Of a stretch of DNA of 64,000 nucleotides, positions 29,356 through 41,026 are shown piece after piece. Both the position numbers and the translations under genes were made by a program. Within the stretch, counting starts at the first letter, position 1, and every line of letters starts with the position of its first letter. The notes beneath the pieces were generated by a model that did no database searches, was not told the DNA's origin, and was given only the letters and a program-made list of their open reading frames with translations. Origin of the DNA: Cladorrhinum sp. PSN259 (Eukaryota > Ascomycota > Sordariomycetes > Sordariales > Podosporaceae); contig MU867105.1 of assembly GCA_033725935.1 (NCBI GenBank), forward strand, positions 1-64,000, in the 5' to 3' direction.

Positions 29356-32300
29356 GATCTCCGAAAGAAGACTCTCTAGTGGCAGCGACAGTATTTTCGA
29401 CTTGGTGACTAATTGGTTGGTTCACAGACACATGATTACACTCAGGAGCCAGGCAACCTGTCTGTAGACATGACCACATGCACGCGCGGAAATATCATTA
29501 GGAGCCACAAGCTCTTCCTGCCATCTCAGCTTCCTAGCCGCTGAGGCCTAGTCGGAGTGGACGGAATTAGTAGGATGGTATTATGCATGACACTTTGAGG
29601 AGGACTGAAACAGAATTATGGGATAATTTTTGAGAAGGGTCTATCGTTGCTTGGTGATGTTCGCACAAGGTACGGGGAGCGGTGGCAAATTTGAACTTTC
29701 TAGGTGACATGTTTCCTGTGGTGGGAATTTTAAACACTTGATGAGGAACATATGATGTTTAATACCTTGAGGAGATAGTCCGGTCGCCAACAAGGAATTA
29801 AAATCTTAGAATCTTAAGCATTCCGTGACTGTGCAAAGTGCTGCCTATGAATATCGAGTTGGCTGTATTTTCGGAAATTGTTGTACTTTGGAAGGCCCGA
29901 TCAGAAAAAAAAGACAATCCAGGAACTAGTTCTATAGGTTTTCAACAAGTGACCGATTTCAAGAGTATTATAATTGGTAGTAGAGACGAGAGAATACTTA
30001 CTAACGCTATTACTTACATTTTGCAAGGTTTTGACGACGAATTTCAAACATCAGTGGTAAACCTCACAACCTTTTTTTTTTTTAAAAAAAAAAAAAATCC
30101 AAAAAAATCTGTATTTTCTTGTGGAAAAATAGGCGGAAGTACTCTAAAAAGAGAAATACAAAAGATTTGCGTCAGCCGCGAATCGAACGCGGGGCCCATC
30201 GATGGCAACGATGGATTTTACCACTAAACCACTGACGCTTTGTCCCATATAACCTATAGTTGAAGGGATGCAAGCCGTGTCGTGATTAAATACTACTATA
30301 TGAGTGTACAGATAAATCCCCGTTTTATCGATTTAAACATGTTTCTGCGCCTTTAAATATATATAAATATATATAAATCAAAATTATCATGACTATTATT
30401 TGGGGGTGGATAACCTATGCTTTTTGCATCATGTTGTCCCTGAGCTGAGACCTGAGCTTGAGCTTGAGCTGGTTCTGATTGAAACCCCTACTGTTCAAGT
30501 TGAGGCTCAGGGGTAAGTGGGTTCAAGTTCAGCAGAACCTGCCACTTCCACTGAGACATTTTTATTAACTTCCACATCCTCTTCTTCAAACGCGTTAATC
30601 AACGTTTTCGTAGTTACCAATCTCTGTTATGTCCTTCTATATCGTATCGAAATCGCCAAAGATTATACCTAACTTTCTTCGTCCTTGTGCCTTCCCAACC
30701 ATCTTGATGCTCAAGGTGGTGGTAGTACTGTCACTTAGTTCTTGAAACGTCAAATTCAGAAGGCAAAGATCGTTTCCTTAGAAGACCCAGCGCAAACGCT
30801 TACGCGGGCAATCTAGAGGATAGTATCAAAGGCAGATCTCGTTCACGGGATGCTGTCTGTGTTGCTGGTCTGCAGTGACCGGCCGCAGTGCTGTAGAGTC
30901 GTTCGGTGGAAGAGGAAGTGACAACAACGAATTTGAGTTTCAGAACAGAACGTGGAATCGAAGATTGACCAATAGAACGTACTTGCATATATTGAGCAGG
31001 GAGCAGTGCTATCCATCAGCTCCAGTAAATCATGAGTTTCACTACTTGGAAGAAGGATGGATGTCTTCAACCCTAACAGGTTAGCTATGGTGCCCCTCCG
31101 CAAGATAGAAAACTCTCCCTTGTTATTGTGAATGTTTGATAGGTTGCAGTATGACTAGCCAACCTGGAACCCATCCAAGAGGTGACACTAGAAGAAGACA
31201 AAAACACCCGACTTTACCTTCCACAACAAAGATCGCTGATCACAACGATCGAGGACTTGCCCCTTGATAGACCATCGAATCAATTCATCCCGATCCCCAA
31301 GTGAGCCTCCCCCTTTACACCGCTTCTTGGCAAACATATCTTGGACGTTGCGTTCTCGAAGACGACGAGAACCGCCGAGCGAAACGGGTCGCGGCAGGAT
31401 GCAGCGGCACTCTGTGTTGCCGCGTGCGTGCGCCCCCACTATTATCGCCGGGCCGCACACGCCAACAGACCAGACCGCCCGCCCCAAAAAAAACCTCCAT
31501 CCAACCTCCAACCAGAAAATCTCCAGTTATCACCGACGCACATCCATATACGCACTTTTCCGCTTACGTCAATAAAGTCTCGCTCAATAAGTTTCTGGGC
31601 CTCTCAAATTTCACGAGTTTCGGCATTGCGCGGAAATTATCAATCATAGGCAGGAACCCTCAACAAAACCTGGAGAGCGGATGCCTCGAGAAGACCGGCC
31701 CAACGCGAACCGGGAGTTCACTTGCGTTCAACGCGTACTTTTGCTGGGAACATCCCAGATTGTGTCTCCAGGTACCGGTGGATGCTGCACAGCAAACTGC
31801 CGTCTCGGCTTGCGGGAGATTTACGGAGCACTTACTGCAAGTAGGCTGTGCTGTGCTGTGTTCTGGAATCCAGATCAAGAAAAGTTAATGCAAAGTCGAG
31901 AGAAGAAAGACCACACCTTCAACAAGCAGAGGTGATGATCATGCGGGAGCTGCGGGAGCAGCTCGGGGTATGGCGGCCTGCGTCCGTGACAGCAACAACC
32001 TTGGGGAACCTGGAAGTTCGCCGACTTCCTATCAGATGCCAAGGGATGAGCTGCATGCCGCAAATAGTGCGGCGCATGCTCACCCCCCACGATTGATGAG
32101 ACGAACGAGAGCGAAGAACCACCTTGCCGGGCTTCTCAGCTCCTGCAAAACAAGACCACATTGGGTTGATATCGATAATACCTATCTTATCTAGGTCTCG
32201 TCAAAAGAGATGAACCTCGAAACGGGAAAGAAGGTTTACTATGTAGTGGCACCTGATCTGGAACAGCGACCGAGGCACCGTTTTACCTGGGTTTAGTCTG

Positions 32301-33326
32301 CTTGGCGAGAGATAGGCATTCCCCGCTTTCCCTAACGTCGAGTGCAGTTGTGTGTGGTGTTGTGGTCACATCGTCAGCGGTCAGTGGTCCGTGGCCTGTC
32401 AGGTTTTACCTGATTGAAAAACCCAATTGCAATTGCTAGCTCGAATGACAAGACCGCGACGCGGTTCGTCCTAGCAGAAATCAAATGCTGGGATCAAACA
32501 TGGAGGGAGGGCTTTGGTTGATCACCGTCGATGATGATGTTCATCGACTCGGGACGGGTGGAGACGCCCGAACTTTGGAGAGTGGATGTCGCCGCCCGTC
32601 GCCAACCCAGCACCCAGCACAGAAATCGGAGACTTCCAGGCTCCTTCTTTCCTTCTTCCGTTGTTGCACAAGAGCTGAAATCTGGGCGATTGGACAGTGG
32701 GAGGTGTATGAAGGTGGGGGAGAGAGGGGAAAGCGACGATACCAAGTGCACCCACGCCTGCCTCATGCATTGGCGTGCATGGGGCTCCATCAATGGATGG
32801 TGGCCCATCAACCCACAATGCCAAGCGCTATGAAGCATGCCGGCCCCGGTGTAAGTGGCCACCCTGAGCGGGATGGTGAGCTCACAATCCCAGCCGAACC
32901 CAGAATGTCCCCAGATGCGTGCTCCATTGCCCTAGCCTCCGAGAGATAAGGGATTTTTCTCGGGTTTTTTGTTGCCCACTTTTCCAAAATCCCACATCAT
33001 GCGCTGCACCAAGGGTCCCAGTTCCACGATCTTGCTTAAAAAGATGTGTCGCCGCCACCGTCCTCATCCTCCTCCCGAGTGACTCTCGAGTCTCTTGAGT
33101 CTTTAAGCTCAACGCCCCTCCCCAAGAAGGCTTCCCTTCGGCAAGCCTCCTCGCCCGCGACCCGAACCCCTCGGTCTCCCCAGACAGACAGACATCTGCT
33201 CGCCAGTTGTCGGTTCGAGTCGAAAACCGCGCCTTTGGTCCGAACCCACCCGCCGGCCAAAAGTTTTTTTCCTCCGGCCTTCGCAACACCGGACGCCAAC
33301 AGATAGACGGCACCTCGTCAGCCAAG
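29356..33326. other. Long intergenic region with AT-rich block and tRNA-Gly
   Basis: About 4 kb. 29360-31100 is visibly A/T-richer than its surroundings, with TA-rich stretches (30353-30380) and a poly-T/poly-A inverted pair (30070-30101). It may be a decayed, mutated element, but no transposase or reverse transcriptase was found. A 127-codon frame from 29847 runs through the poly-T/poly-A and into the tRNA, so it is not called. 31260-33326 returns to higher GC and should contain the upstream region of the purine permease. Frames there are open on both strands by composition. Confidence 0.4.
30168..30238 (-). tRNA. tRNA-Gly (anticodon GCC)
   Basis: On the minus strand: acceptor GCGTCAG pairs with CTGACGC, discriminator A. 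The D arm has GGTTTAGTGGTAAAATCC and the anticodon loop is TTGCCAT, giving anticodon GCC. The T arm is CCGCG-TTCGATT-CGCGG. Length is 71 bases with no intron. A TTTT run lies just downstream for polymerase III termination. All helices pair cleanly. Confidence 0.96.
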
Positions 33327-35243
33327 ATGGGTTGGTTGGAAAACACCAACAAGGCCATCGGCCGCAGCGTTGTTGGTCGCTGGTTCAAGCTGGAAGGATG
33401 TGGACATGTGAGCCGCCTCGAGTCGACCAATTCCGTGAATTGCGCAGCGTTGCTAAAGGTTGTTTCGTCTTGATCATCATAGCCCAAGGAAAGAAAGGGG
33501 TCTTACTTTTTTACTGAGATGCGTGCCGGCCTGGCTACCTTCTTCGCCATGGCGTAAGTTTTGGAGACTCAAGGGGGAATTCAAGGACCATACTGACACT
33601 GGCTGCCAGTTACATCATTGCTGTCAACGCCAGCATTGTCTCCGATAGCGGAGGCACCTGCGTGTGCAACGATATCGATACCAAGTGTGCTCTCGACGAC
33701 ACCTACCTTCTCTGCAAGGCCGACGTCAAGAAGGACTTGATCACTGCTACTGCCGCCATCTCTGCTCTTGGAACTTTCTGCATGGGACTTTTCGCCAACC
33801 TGTACGTCGAATTCGGCTTTAGTGAAGAAGGCACGGCCTGATAACTGACTGACACCTCGCAGACCTGTTGGCATTGCACCAGGTATGGGCTTGAATGCCT
33901 ACTTTTCATACACTGTCGTTGGCTTCCACGGATTCGGCAATGTCTCTTTCCAGACCGCACTGACTGCCATATTCATCGAGGGGTGGATCTTTTTTGCTCT
34001 CGCCCTTCTCGGCATGCGTCAATGGCTTGCTCGCGCCATTCCCCGCTGCATCAAGCTGGCAACTAGCGTCGGTATCGGTCTCTTCCTCACATTGATTGGA
34101 TTGACCTATGCCGAGGGTATTGGTCTCATTGTCGGCGGCAACGATGTCCCCATCGAGCTGGCTGGTTGCTTGGCCGCGGATAAGGATAAGGACGGGCTTT
34201 GCCCATCCAGCGTCAAGATGCGCAGTCCATTGATGTGGGTGGGCATTTTCTGCGGTGGTGTATTCACCGCAATGTTGCTCCTTTACAGAGTCAAGGGAGC
34301 CATCATTGCCGGTATTATCCTCGTCTCCGTCATCTCCTGGCCTCGCTCGACTCCTGTCACCTACTTCCCCGACACACCCGTTGGTGACAGCGCTTTCGAC
34401 TTTTTCAAGAAAGTTGTCGATTTCCACCAGATTAGCAAGACCCTGAACGTCCTGGACTTCAACATTGCAGGAGTCGGTGGGCAATTCGGTCTCGCCCTCA
34501 TCACCTTCCTGTACGTCGACATTCTCGACACTACTGGTACCCTCTATTCCATGGCTCGCTACGCCAATCTCGTCGACCCCGTTACTCAGGATTTCGAGGG
34601 TTCCACCATCGCCTACATGGTCGACTCCCTCACCATCGTCATCGGCTCCATCCTCGGTACCCCGCCAGTCACCGCTTTCGTCGAATCCGGCGCCGGTATT
34701 AGTGAAGGTGGCAAGACTGGTCTGACCGCCATGATGACTGGTCTTTGCTTCTTCATTTCCATCTTCTTCGCCCCAATTTTCGCCTCTATCCCGCCTTGGG
34801 CCACTGGCTGCGTGCTCGTCCTCGTCGGTTCCATGATGGTCCAGGCCGTAACCGAAATCAACTGGAAGTACCTCGGTGACTCGATCCCCGCCTTTCTTTG
34901 CATCGCCATCATGCCCTTCACCTACTCGATCGCCGATGGCCTCATTGCCGGTATCTGCATGTACATCCTCATCAACACTCTCGTCTGGGTCATTGAGAAG
35001 GTCTCGGGTGGCCGCATCGTTCCGCCAAACAAGGACCAGAAGGAGCCTTGGTCCTTCGCCGACACCGGTTTCGGTGCTCCTCCCTGGATGCGTCGTCTTG
35101 CATCGGGCAAGAAGGATTTCTGGAGACGCGACCACACTACCACCCAGTCCGCATCTGTTTCTGATACCGAGGGCGTCGCGGAGAGAATTGAGGGTAAAGA
35201 AGGTAATATTCAGTCTGATGTCAAGCCTGAAAAGGTTGCGTAA
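33327..35243 (+). CDS. azgA: AzgA-type purine permease (adenine, guanine, hypoxanthine uptake)
   Basis: Four exons: 33327-33407, 33483-33553, 33610-33801, 33863-35243, giving 574 aa, close to Aspergillus AzgA. AzgA transporters are plasma-membrane proton symporters for hypoxanthine, adenine and guanine, distinct from the UapA/UapC group. The protein opens with MGWLENTNKAIGRS and the joined RKGSYFFTEMRAGLATFFAMAYIIAVNA (listed here as two segments), which is diagnostic of the AzgA/PbuG family. The motif PVGIAPGMGLNAYF and later LYVDILDTTGTLYSMA and PVTAFVESGAGISEGG match the substrate-binding helices 1, 3, 8 and 10. About 12 to 14 hydrophobic helices are visible. A cysteine pair region (GGTCVCNDIDTKC) sits in the first external loop. 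The hydrophilic C-tail (about 80 aa) has Lys and Ser/Thr residues that could serve in endocytic control. Direction is away from the AT-rich block. Confidence 0.96.
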
Positions 35244-35818
35244 GGGAAAATCGGTTGGTTTGTTTGGTTGGAGTTTTGTATAAGTTGTGTGTGGATTGAA
35301 TAATACCCAAAGGAATTAGTATACGATAAGTTTGAATGAGGAGGGATCTTGGAAATTCCACGAAAAGTCAATATATGATGTAATAATAAATGAATTTTGA
35401 GTCAGTTGGAAAAGAAACGAGTGGGGAAAGAATGATAATTCATCTCGGAAGTTTGTTTGTTTGTGTTGTGCAAGAAAGAGCTGCAGCTGCCATTGTTTTG
35501 TTTGTTATCTGATCTACTTGCTGTTGAGGTTCGGCTCTCGGCTTGTTAATGTTGGCATCTGACAGACACCTGCTTCAATTTTAGTCTGCCCCCTTTCACC
35601 TTAACTTATTTCCTCTGCCCAGCGAAACAGGTGACCACCCTCGAAGTCGATATATATATTATATGATCATGCAGTGGTATGTACCAGGGCTGTAGCTTGT
35701 TGAACCCAAGCCAGAATAGTTGTTTGTTATACCATGAATGCATAACCATCAGAGAAGGACACTTGGAGAATAAACCTTATGTAAGAGCAGAAAGACAACA
35801 CCACCCGGGGTTGCTTAA

Positions 35819-35839
35819 CCCCCCCCCCCCCCCCCCCCC
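35819..35839. repeat. Poly-C run of about 21
   Basis: Uninterrupted C run in noncoding sequence between the permease and the tRNA deaminase genes. Length is likely to vary and to be error-prone in sequencing. Confidence 0.85.
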
Positions 35840-36900
35840 ATCTTTTAATGTCAGTAAATAAAAACTCTGACATCTTGTCGATCCAAGACAAATTTTTTAT
35901 CCACATATTCCATCCCATCTCACCCCCATCCTCTTCTGTCCATCATAGCTAGACCTGCTTATTACATACCCCCCTTCACCAGTTCATCCCTAGGAGCCAT
36001 CCAAACATCATACCCCATATGGCGCTCAATCTCAACACAACTTTATACCACAAGCTTATATCACAGACTCAAATCAGATACTGATATATCACAGACACAC
36101 ACAAAGGTTTGCAATAACAAACTCCAATTATCTCAACCCACTAAAATAAAAAAGTTAGCCGTGAGGCAAAGAAGAAAAAAACATCTAGGTGGATATCTAA
36201 TGCAGACAGACAGAGACATAAAAATGGGGGTACAGAAATACAACAGTACCAAACACCACCACCATCCATGCAACCACCAAAGGGAATCAAGGTCAAAAAC
36301 GCCAAAACGAGACCGCCTACATAACATAATGTAAAGGGAGTCCCGTCTCGTCTCCAGTCCCAGATACGCACGTTCTGCCCTTCATGCTCATGCTTCTAGA
36401 ATCCATCCTCGGTTGATAATGAACAAACATACTTAGAAAAAGAAAGACCCAATTTTCGTTTCTCTTCGCAATGACCATAACACCATAACCCATGAGCAAA
36501 AAGATAAAAAGAAAAAGGACAAATGAAGAAAAAGCTGCCATGAGTAACTTTCGCAGCTTCGAGATATAAGAAGCAAAAAAGAGAAAGCATATGCCCCCCC
36601 TTCAAGCTCAGTAAGGCCCTCCATTCCATTCCTTCCTACCCCGCCCCCCCACTTCTCTCGTGAACATTTTCATGTTCGGCTCCCTTTTCCCATCCTTCGC
36701 CATGCTCGCTTGCACCATGATAACCATGATGACCCTAAGACCACGATGCCATGACACCATGAGATCATGAACATCAGAGAAAACAATGAAATAAAACGAA
36801 AGAGTCAAACCACAATCCATGCTTAGCGCATCTGAGAGATGATGGAAGGAAAAGGAAGCATATGCTTCCATGCTTCATGCTCGGCACATCCTTACTCCTT

Positions 36901-36995
36901 CATGCTCAGAACCCTTCTTTCTCATGCTCAGAACCCTTCTTTCTCATGCTCAGAACCCTTCTTTCTCATGCTCAGAACCCTTCTTTCTCATGCTC
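36901..36995. repeat. Tandem 22-bp repeat, four perfect units plus a partial
   Basis: The unit begins CATGCTCAGAACCC and continues TTCTTTCT. Starts are at 36901, 36923, 36945, 36967 and 36989, identical over four copies; the fifth is cut short after CATGCTC. The identity suggests recent expansion. Noncoding. Confidence 0.9.
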
Positions 36996-37507
36996 GCCCC
37001 ATGTCCGTTAGCCCTAAGATAAGAGACCATTAAACCAATAACCCACGAGCAGACAGCCATAATACATGAAGACAGATAAGAAAAAAGCGGAATGAGGAAA
37101 AAGAACAATGAATGCCTCGCATGCTGAGAGATGACCAAGTAGAAAAGAAAGCAAATGCTCCCTCATGCTTCATGCTCCATGCTCCATGCAACTCCACGCC
37201 AAAATGCTTTCCACTCTTATTCTGCTTTCCCGGCTTTTCCCCTTTTCCTTGATTTACCAACTCCCCCTTTCTTTACCATATCCACCCTTGCTAAACAATA
37301 TGCCTCGCATAATTCTGACTGAACTTTGCATCAAGGCAACAGCATACCTCCGTTTCAGCCCAGAATCAGCCTTGGCTTAGTTATAGTTGGAATAAACTTG
37401 GTAAGATGCTGCTTGATGTTGCGTGTTTCCGCAAAAGCCATATGAAATTGCCGAGGCGGTCACCAGCCAAGGCATATCTTGCTCCTCCCACTCCGTAAAC
37501 CAGTAGA

Positions 37508-39759
37508 TCAAGCACCCATAGCCTCGACCTCAGCTTCAGCAGAGTTCTCGATAGTTGGAGATTGGGCATCAGAAGTATTTCCGCTGTTCTCCTCGTTGGC
37601 GCCAGAACTGTCGACCATTGCGCCACTAGCATTACCGTCACGCTCCATCATCGCAGCAAGACGAGCGGCGCGTCCTTCCTTCTTTCTGGGCACAGGTGCT
37701 ATTAAAAAAAAAACAAGAAGTCAGCGGTCTACCTCATTCTTCACAGGAGAGAACAAACATACCTCTGTTATTTTCTTGGACATAAAACTGTCTCAAGAGC
37801 GTAACAGCTTCATCACGGCCCCAACCACCCTCAGCCTCATATCCACGCTCAACGTTACCTCCATCACCAGGAAGATGCGAAGAGTCAATGGGATCGATCA
37901 GACCACTATCGTTCCTCATCTCCTGGGGAGGAACTTGTCCCTCGGTCACGTCGCCAGTGGAACCAGGACGCCGCTCAAGAATCGGCCTCGCAACGCCCTT
38001 GCCGTTCTGGGGCACCGGCGACGGAGGCGCGGAAGCCATGGAGTACGGCGAGTTCTTGTGGATGCGGAAAACACCTCCTGTTCCTCCAAACTTGTCATTA
38101 ACGGCACCAAAGTAAACCTTCTTGATACCGAACTGGCGAAGCAATGAGGCGCACATGACGCACGGCTCGACCGTGACGTAAAGGGTGCATTCGTGAATAA
38201 CGGAAGGATCGACTCGAGGGGCTGGGTGGAGTTTCTGACCATAGGGATACAGGTGACCATCGCGAGGATCGACGTCGCCCCAAGTGCTTGTCTCATCTGC
38301 AGGAAGCTTTGCCTGGTTCGTCTTGTCACCAAGAGGCATGACGGCCATGGTTGGCCTGGCGGGTTCAGTGTCAGAATTAGGTGTGTACGAAAGCAGAGCG
38401 CAGAGAGCCATCAGCTCAGCATGTCTCGTTCCATTGCGACTGATATTCGTGGCGTTCATGCCTCTTGCGATGACACGTCCCTGATAGACAAGAACACAGC
38501 CGACGGGCGTTTCGTTGGTTTTGAGGGCAAGTCGGGCCTGGAAAGACAAGTTAGCGGGGCAAATTCTTTCGTTACACACGAGGCTGATATTCAGCGTGGG
38601 ACGACATTGTGTGGCATAAGTATGAAACCATTGGGACCCCAGCCAACGACCGGTAGTGTAACGGAGCTAGGGAGGGGTCTGTGTAATGCGGCAGACGTCT
38701 CGTCATCAAAATAAGCCCCAACCCCGGGTCTGAGGCTCAAAAACTGCCGGTTGACGGGATGCAAAGGGCTGAGGGTGATGGGTGGATCGAGAAAGAGGCG
38801 TTGCATATGCAGCCACCCCCAGACCCAGTGACCAGGGTCCCACCGTAACGTCTCGTAGAAAAGCAAGATCAAATGGAAAGGCTTACCATATCCAAAGCTT
38901 CCCTCATAAACCCGCTATGCATTGCCCTCTCAGCTGCCTGCTCAGGAGTCTCATCGATGGGTAGAACCTCGAGAGTCTCCTCCCCCTCCTTGATAGTCGG
39001 AGTTTCCTTCAGCTTGCTAGTCTGCGAAATTGGAGACAACAAGGGAACGGGAGGCGCCCGGGTCACTTCCTGGGTGGCCAGGCTGCTGCCGATGCTTGCA
39101 ATAACGCTGAGAGAGTCTTTAGCGGGGGTTGTAAAGACATCATCTTTGACAATCCTATTTGCCAGATTCGCACTCGACATGGATGGCGCTCTGGTCGCAG
39201 AGGCAGAGGCCAATGCCCCGCCGTTCTCGTTGACGCTCAATGCAGCGAGGTCGTTGGCAATTTGGGTTGAAGTATCGCCATTTGTCTTGGTTGGTTTGGA
39301 AATCGAATCATTCTCCTTATTCGCGACAGGTGCGACTCGGGGCAGAGCTGGGACGATATTCGGCACCGGGGCTTTCTTCTTCAGTGGTGCACTCCCCCTC
39401 CCTGTGGAGGAGGTCGTCGTACCAGCCATGTTGTCGTCGAAATCGGTAGTGTTGGCAGCATCAACAATTTGTTGTGTTGTTTCTGGGAAGCAAGCAGATG
39501 CGGAGGCAGAGACGGAGGCAGAAGATGTAGACGGCGAGTTGGACGAATCAGAAGTAGAAGAGGCAGAAGTGAGATCAGATGAAGAAGTGACCGGAACTCC
39601 CGCACCAGCGCTGCAGGGAAGGGGTGGTTGACCGGGAGCGTTAGATAAGAGGGCCAATGTCTGTCGAAAGATGCCCGCAGGGAAAAAGAAGAGCGACTGC
39701 ACAAAAGCAGCTGCTTTGAGGCCGACGGCCGAGAGGGCTTTGAAGAAAGCAACTGCCAT
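37508..39759 (-). CDS. TAD2: tRNA-specific adenosine-34 deaminase catalytic subunit, Tad2-like
   Basis: Three exons on minus: 39759-38887, 38537-37763, 37698-37508; 612 aa from the first ATG. Tad2 (ADAT2), with Tad3, converts A34 to inosine in tRNA anticodons, an essential wobble step. Across the first intron the protein reads REALDM then ARLALKTNETPVGCVLVY, exactly the Tad2 start of the deaminase fold. Zinc and proton-transfer residues are present: TRHAELMAL (His about 330, Glu about 332) and VEPCVMC (Cys about 417 and 420). Between them lies an insert of roughly 45 residues not found in yeast Tad2, and the first 290 residues are a low-complexity Ser/Thr/Ala extension. The true start may be the internal ATG at 39429 (MAGTTTSS). 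The first intron is long (349 bases) but has good GTAAGC and TTCCAG ends. The C-terminal tail is acidic and disordered. Confidence 0.9.
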
Positions 39760-41026
39760 TTTTTTGGACCAAGTGCGTGGACGGCACCCCCCACCACCTT
39801 CAAACCCACCACCACTTGACTGCACTGCACCGCACCGAGTGAGAGATAGCAAGCACCACAACTGCAACACACCTCACCGCAACTGGTGCAGTCACAACCG
39901 GAGCTGCCAGATGTCGATTCTCTGAACAGAACCAGAGCAAGATAAAAAATAACAGGCGTTGCCGGTAAAGACGATGGCGTGTGGGTGACCTGAAGAGGTC
40001 CTAGCTTCGAACTTTGGATGTTCTGGTTTCAAGAAGGGGTTGCTCCTTCTTCGTTCGTGAGATGTATCCGTAGGTCTGGTCTGGAATGTTCAAAAACCTT
40101 GAACTTCGAGCCTTCCCCAATTCTGGTGGTAACAATAAAACGGGACGTTTGTTGGTGAGATGTCCGCAAAGTTAGGTACCCGTCGTGAAAAATTAATTCC
40201 TTTGACACTGAGCAAGTGCAACACTTGTTGTCACTCCTCCCTTGTCAATCCCGCTGATTTCCTGCTGTTGCTGACGATACCCCTTTGCAGCCGGTTCCAA
40301 GCGCTAATTCAGAAGGGAGAACAACTGAAAAACGTGAAGAAAGGGTCCGACGAACAGTCGACGACATGTTGGAGAGTTTGAGTTGGGAAAACGCAACAAA
40401 ACTGCTGGTGAACAGTGACTTTTTGGGGCCCACTCTGTGTGTTTCCTTGTGCACAATCCTGGGCTTTATTACATGTGGGTCAGCGGCAAAAAATCTACAG
40501 GTTCTAAACCTGCCCCGTTTTATGGGACGAAGCAATCCGGTTAGTTGCATATCAATTACATCTTATCAGTGAAACATCCATACATCAACAACATCATCAC
40601 CATCAGGATGGACCCTCAGTTTTAAAATTTCGATGGCCATGGCCAACCTTATATTGTCAAGTATAGAGCTAAAACAAAGAAGAAAAACCTATCCGCGGTG
40701 TTCAAGGATGCAGTTTCCTTTTTCTCGGCTTCATCATCATCAAGGTCCAACCACAACCACCTAGAGTCAATCCCCTCCCTTTCCTCCTCCTTCCCGTTCA
40801 TAAGTTCCACGGCAAGCAGCACATACAAGAAAAGAGAGGAGACCATGCGACCCAAAAAGTACATGTTTCGAATAAAAACCTTTCCGTTAAAAATCCCTGG
40901 GGTATCATGATGACCAACAACATAAAAACAAACACGCAATGCAATGATGAAACCATTTGTAAAAGACAAAACATATCTCGAAAGCAAACTCGCCCATACC
41001 AAAAACATCACCAACCATACAAAGTA
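39760..41026. other. Intergenic region upstream of TAD2
   Basis: About 1.3 kb holding the TAD2 promoter and the 3' flank of the next minus-strand gene. Frames seen here lack an ATG or recognisable protein. No repeat of note. Confidence 0.45.

Larger units (their letters stand above)
35244..37507. other. Convergent intergenic region rich in simple repeats
   Basis: About 2.3 kb between two genes that end toward each other. It holds a run of about 21 C (35819-35839), a 22-bp tandem repeat (36901-36995) and many scattered CATGCT-type motifs on either side of it (36690-37190). No supported gene; open frames are short and repeat-driven. Confidence 0.55.

Noticed and set aside
29847..30227. Possible retroelement or protein fragment in the AT-rich block
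   Set aside because: It runs through a poly-T/poly-A inverted pair and into the tRNA-Gly gene and shows no recognisable domain.
32882..33487. Minus-strand 201-codon frame upstream of and over permease exon 1
   Set aside because: TTG start, overlaps a real first exon and intron, no domain.
33906..35135. Long minus-strand frame (409 codons) inside the purine permease gene
   Set aside because: Shadow of a strongly biased coding sequence; the plus-strand permease is unambiguous.
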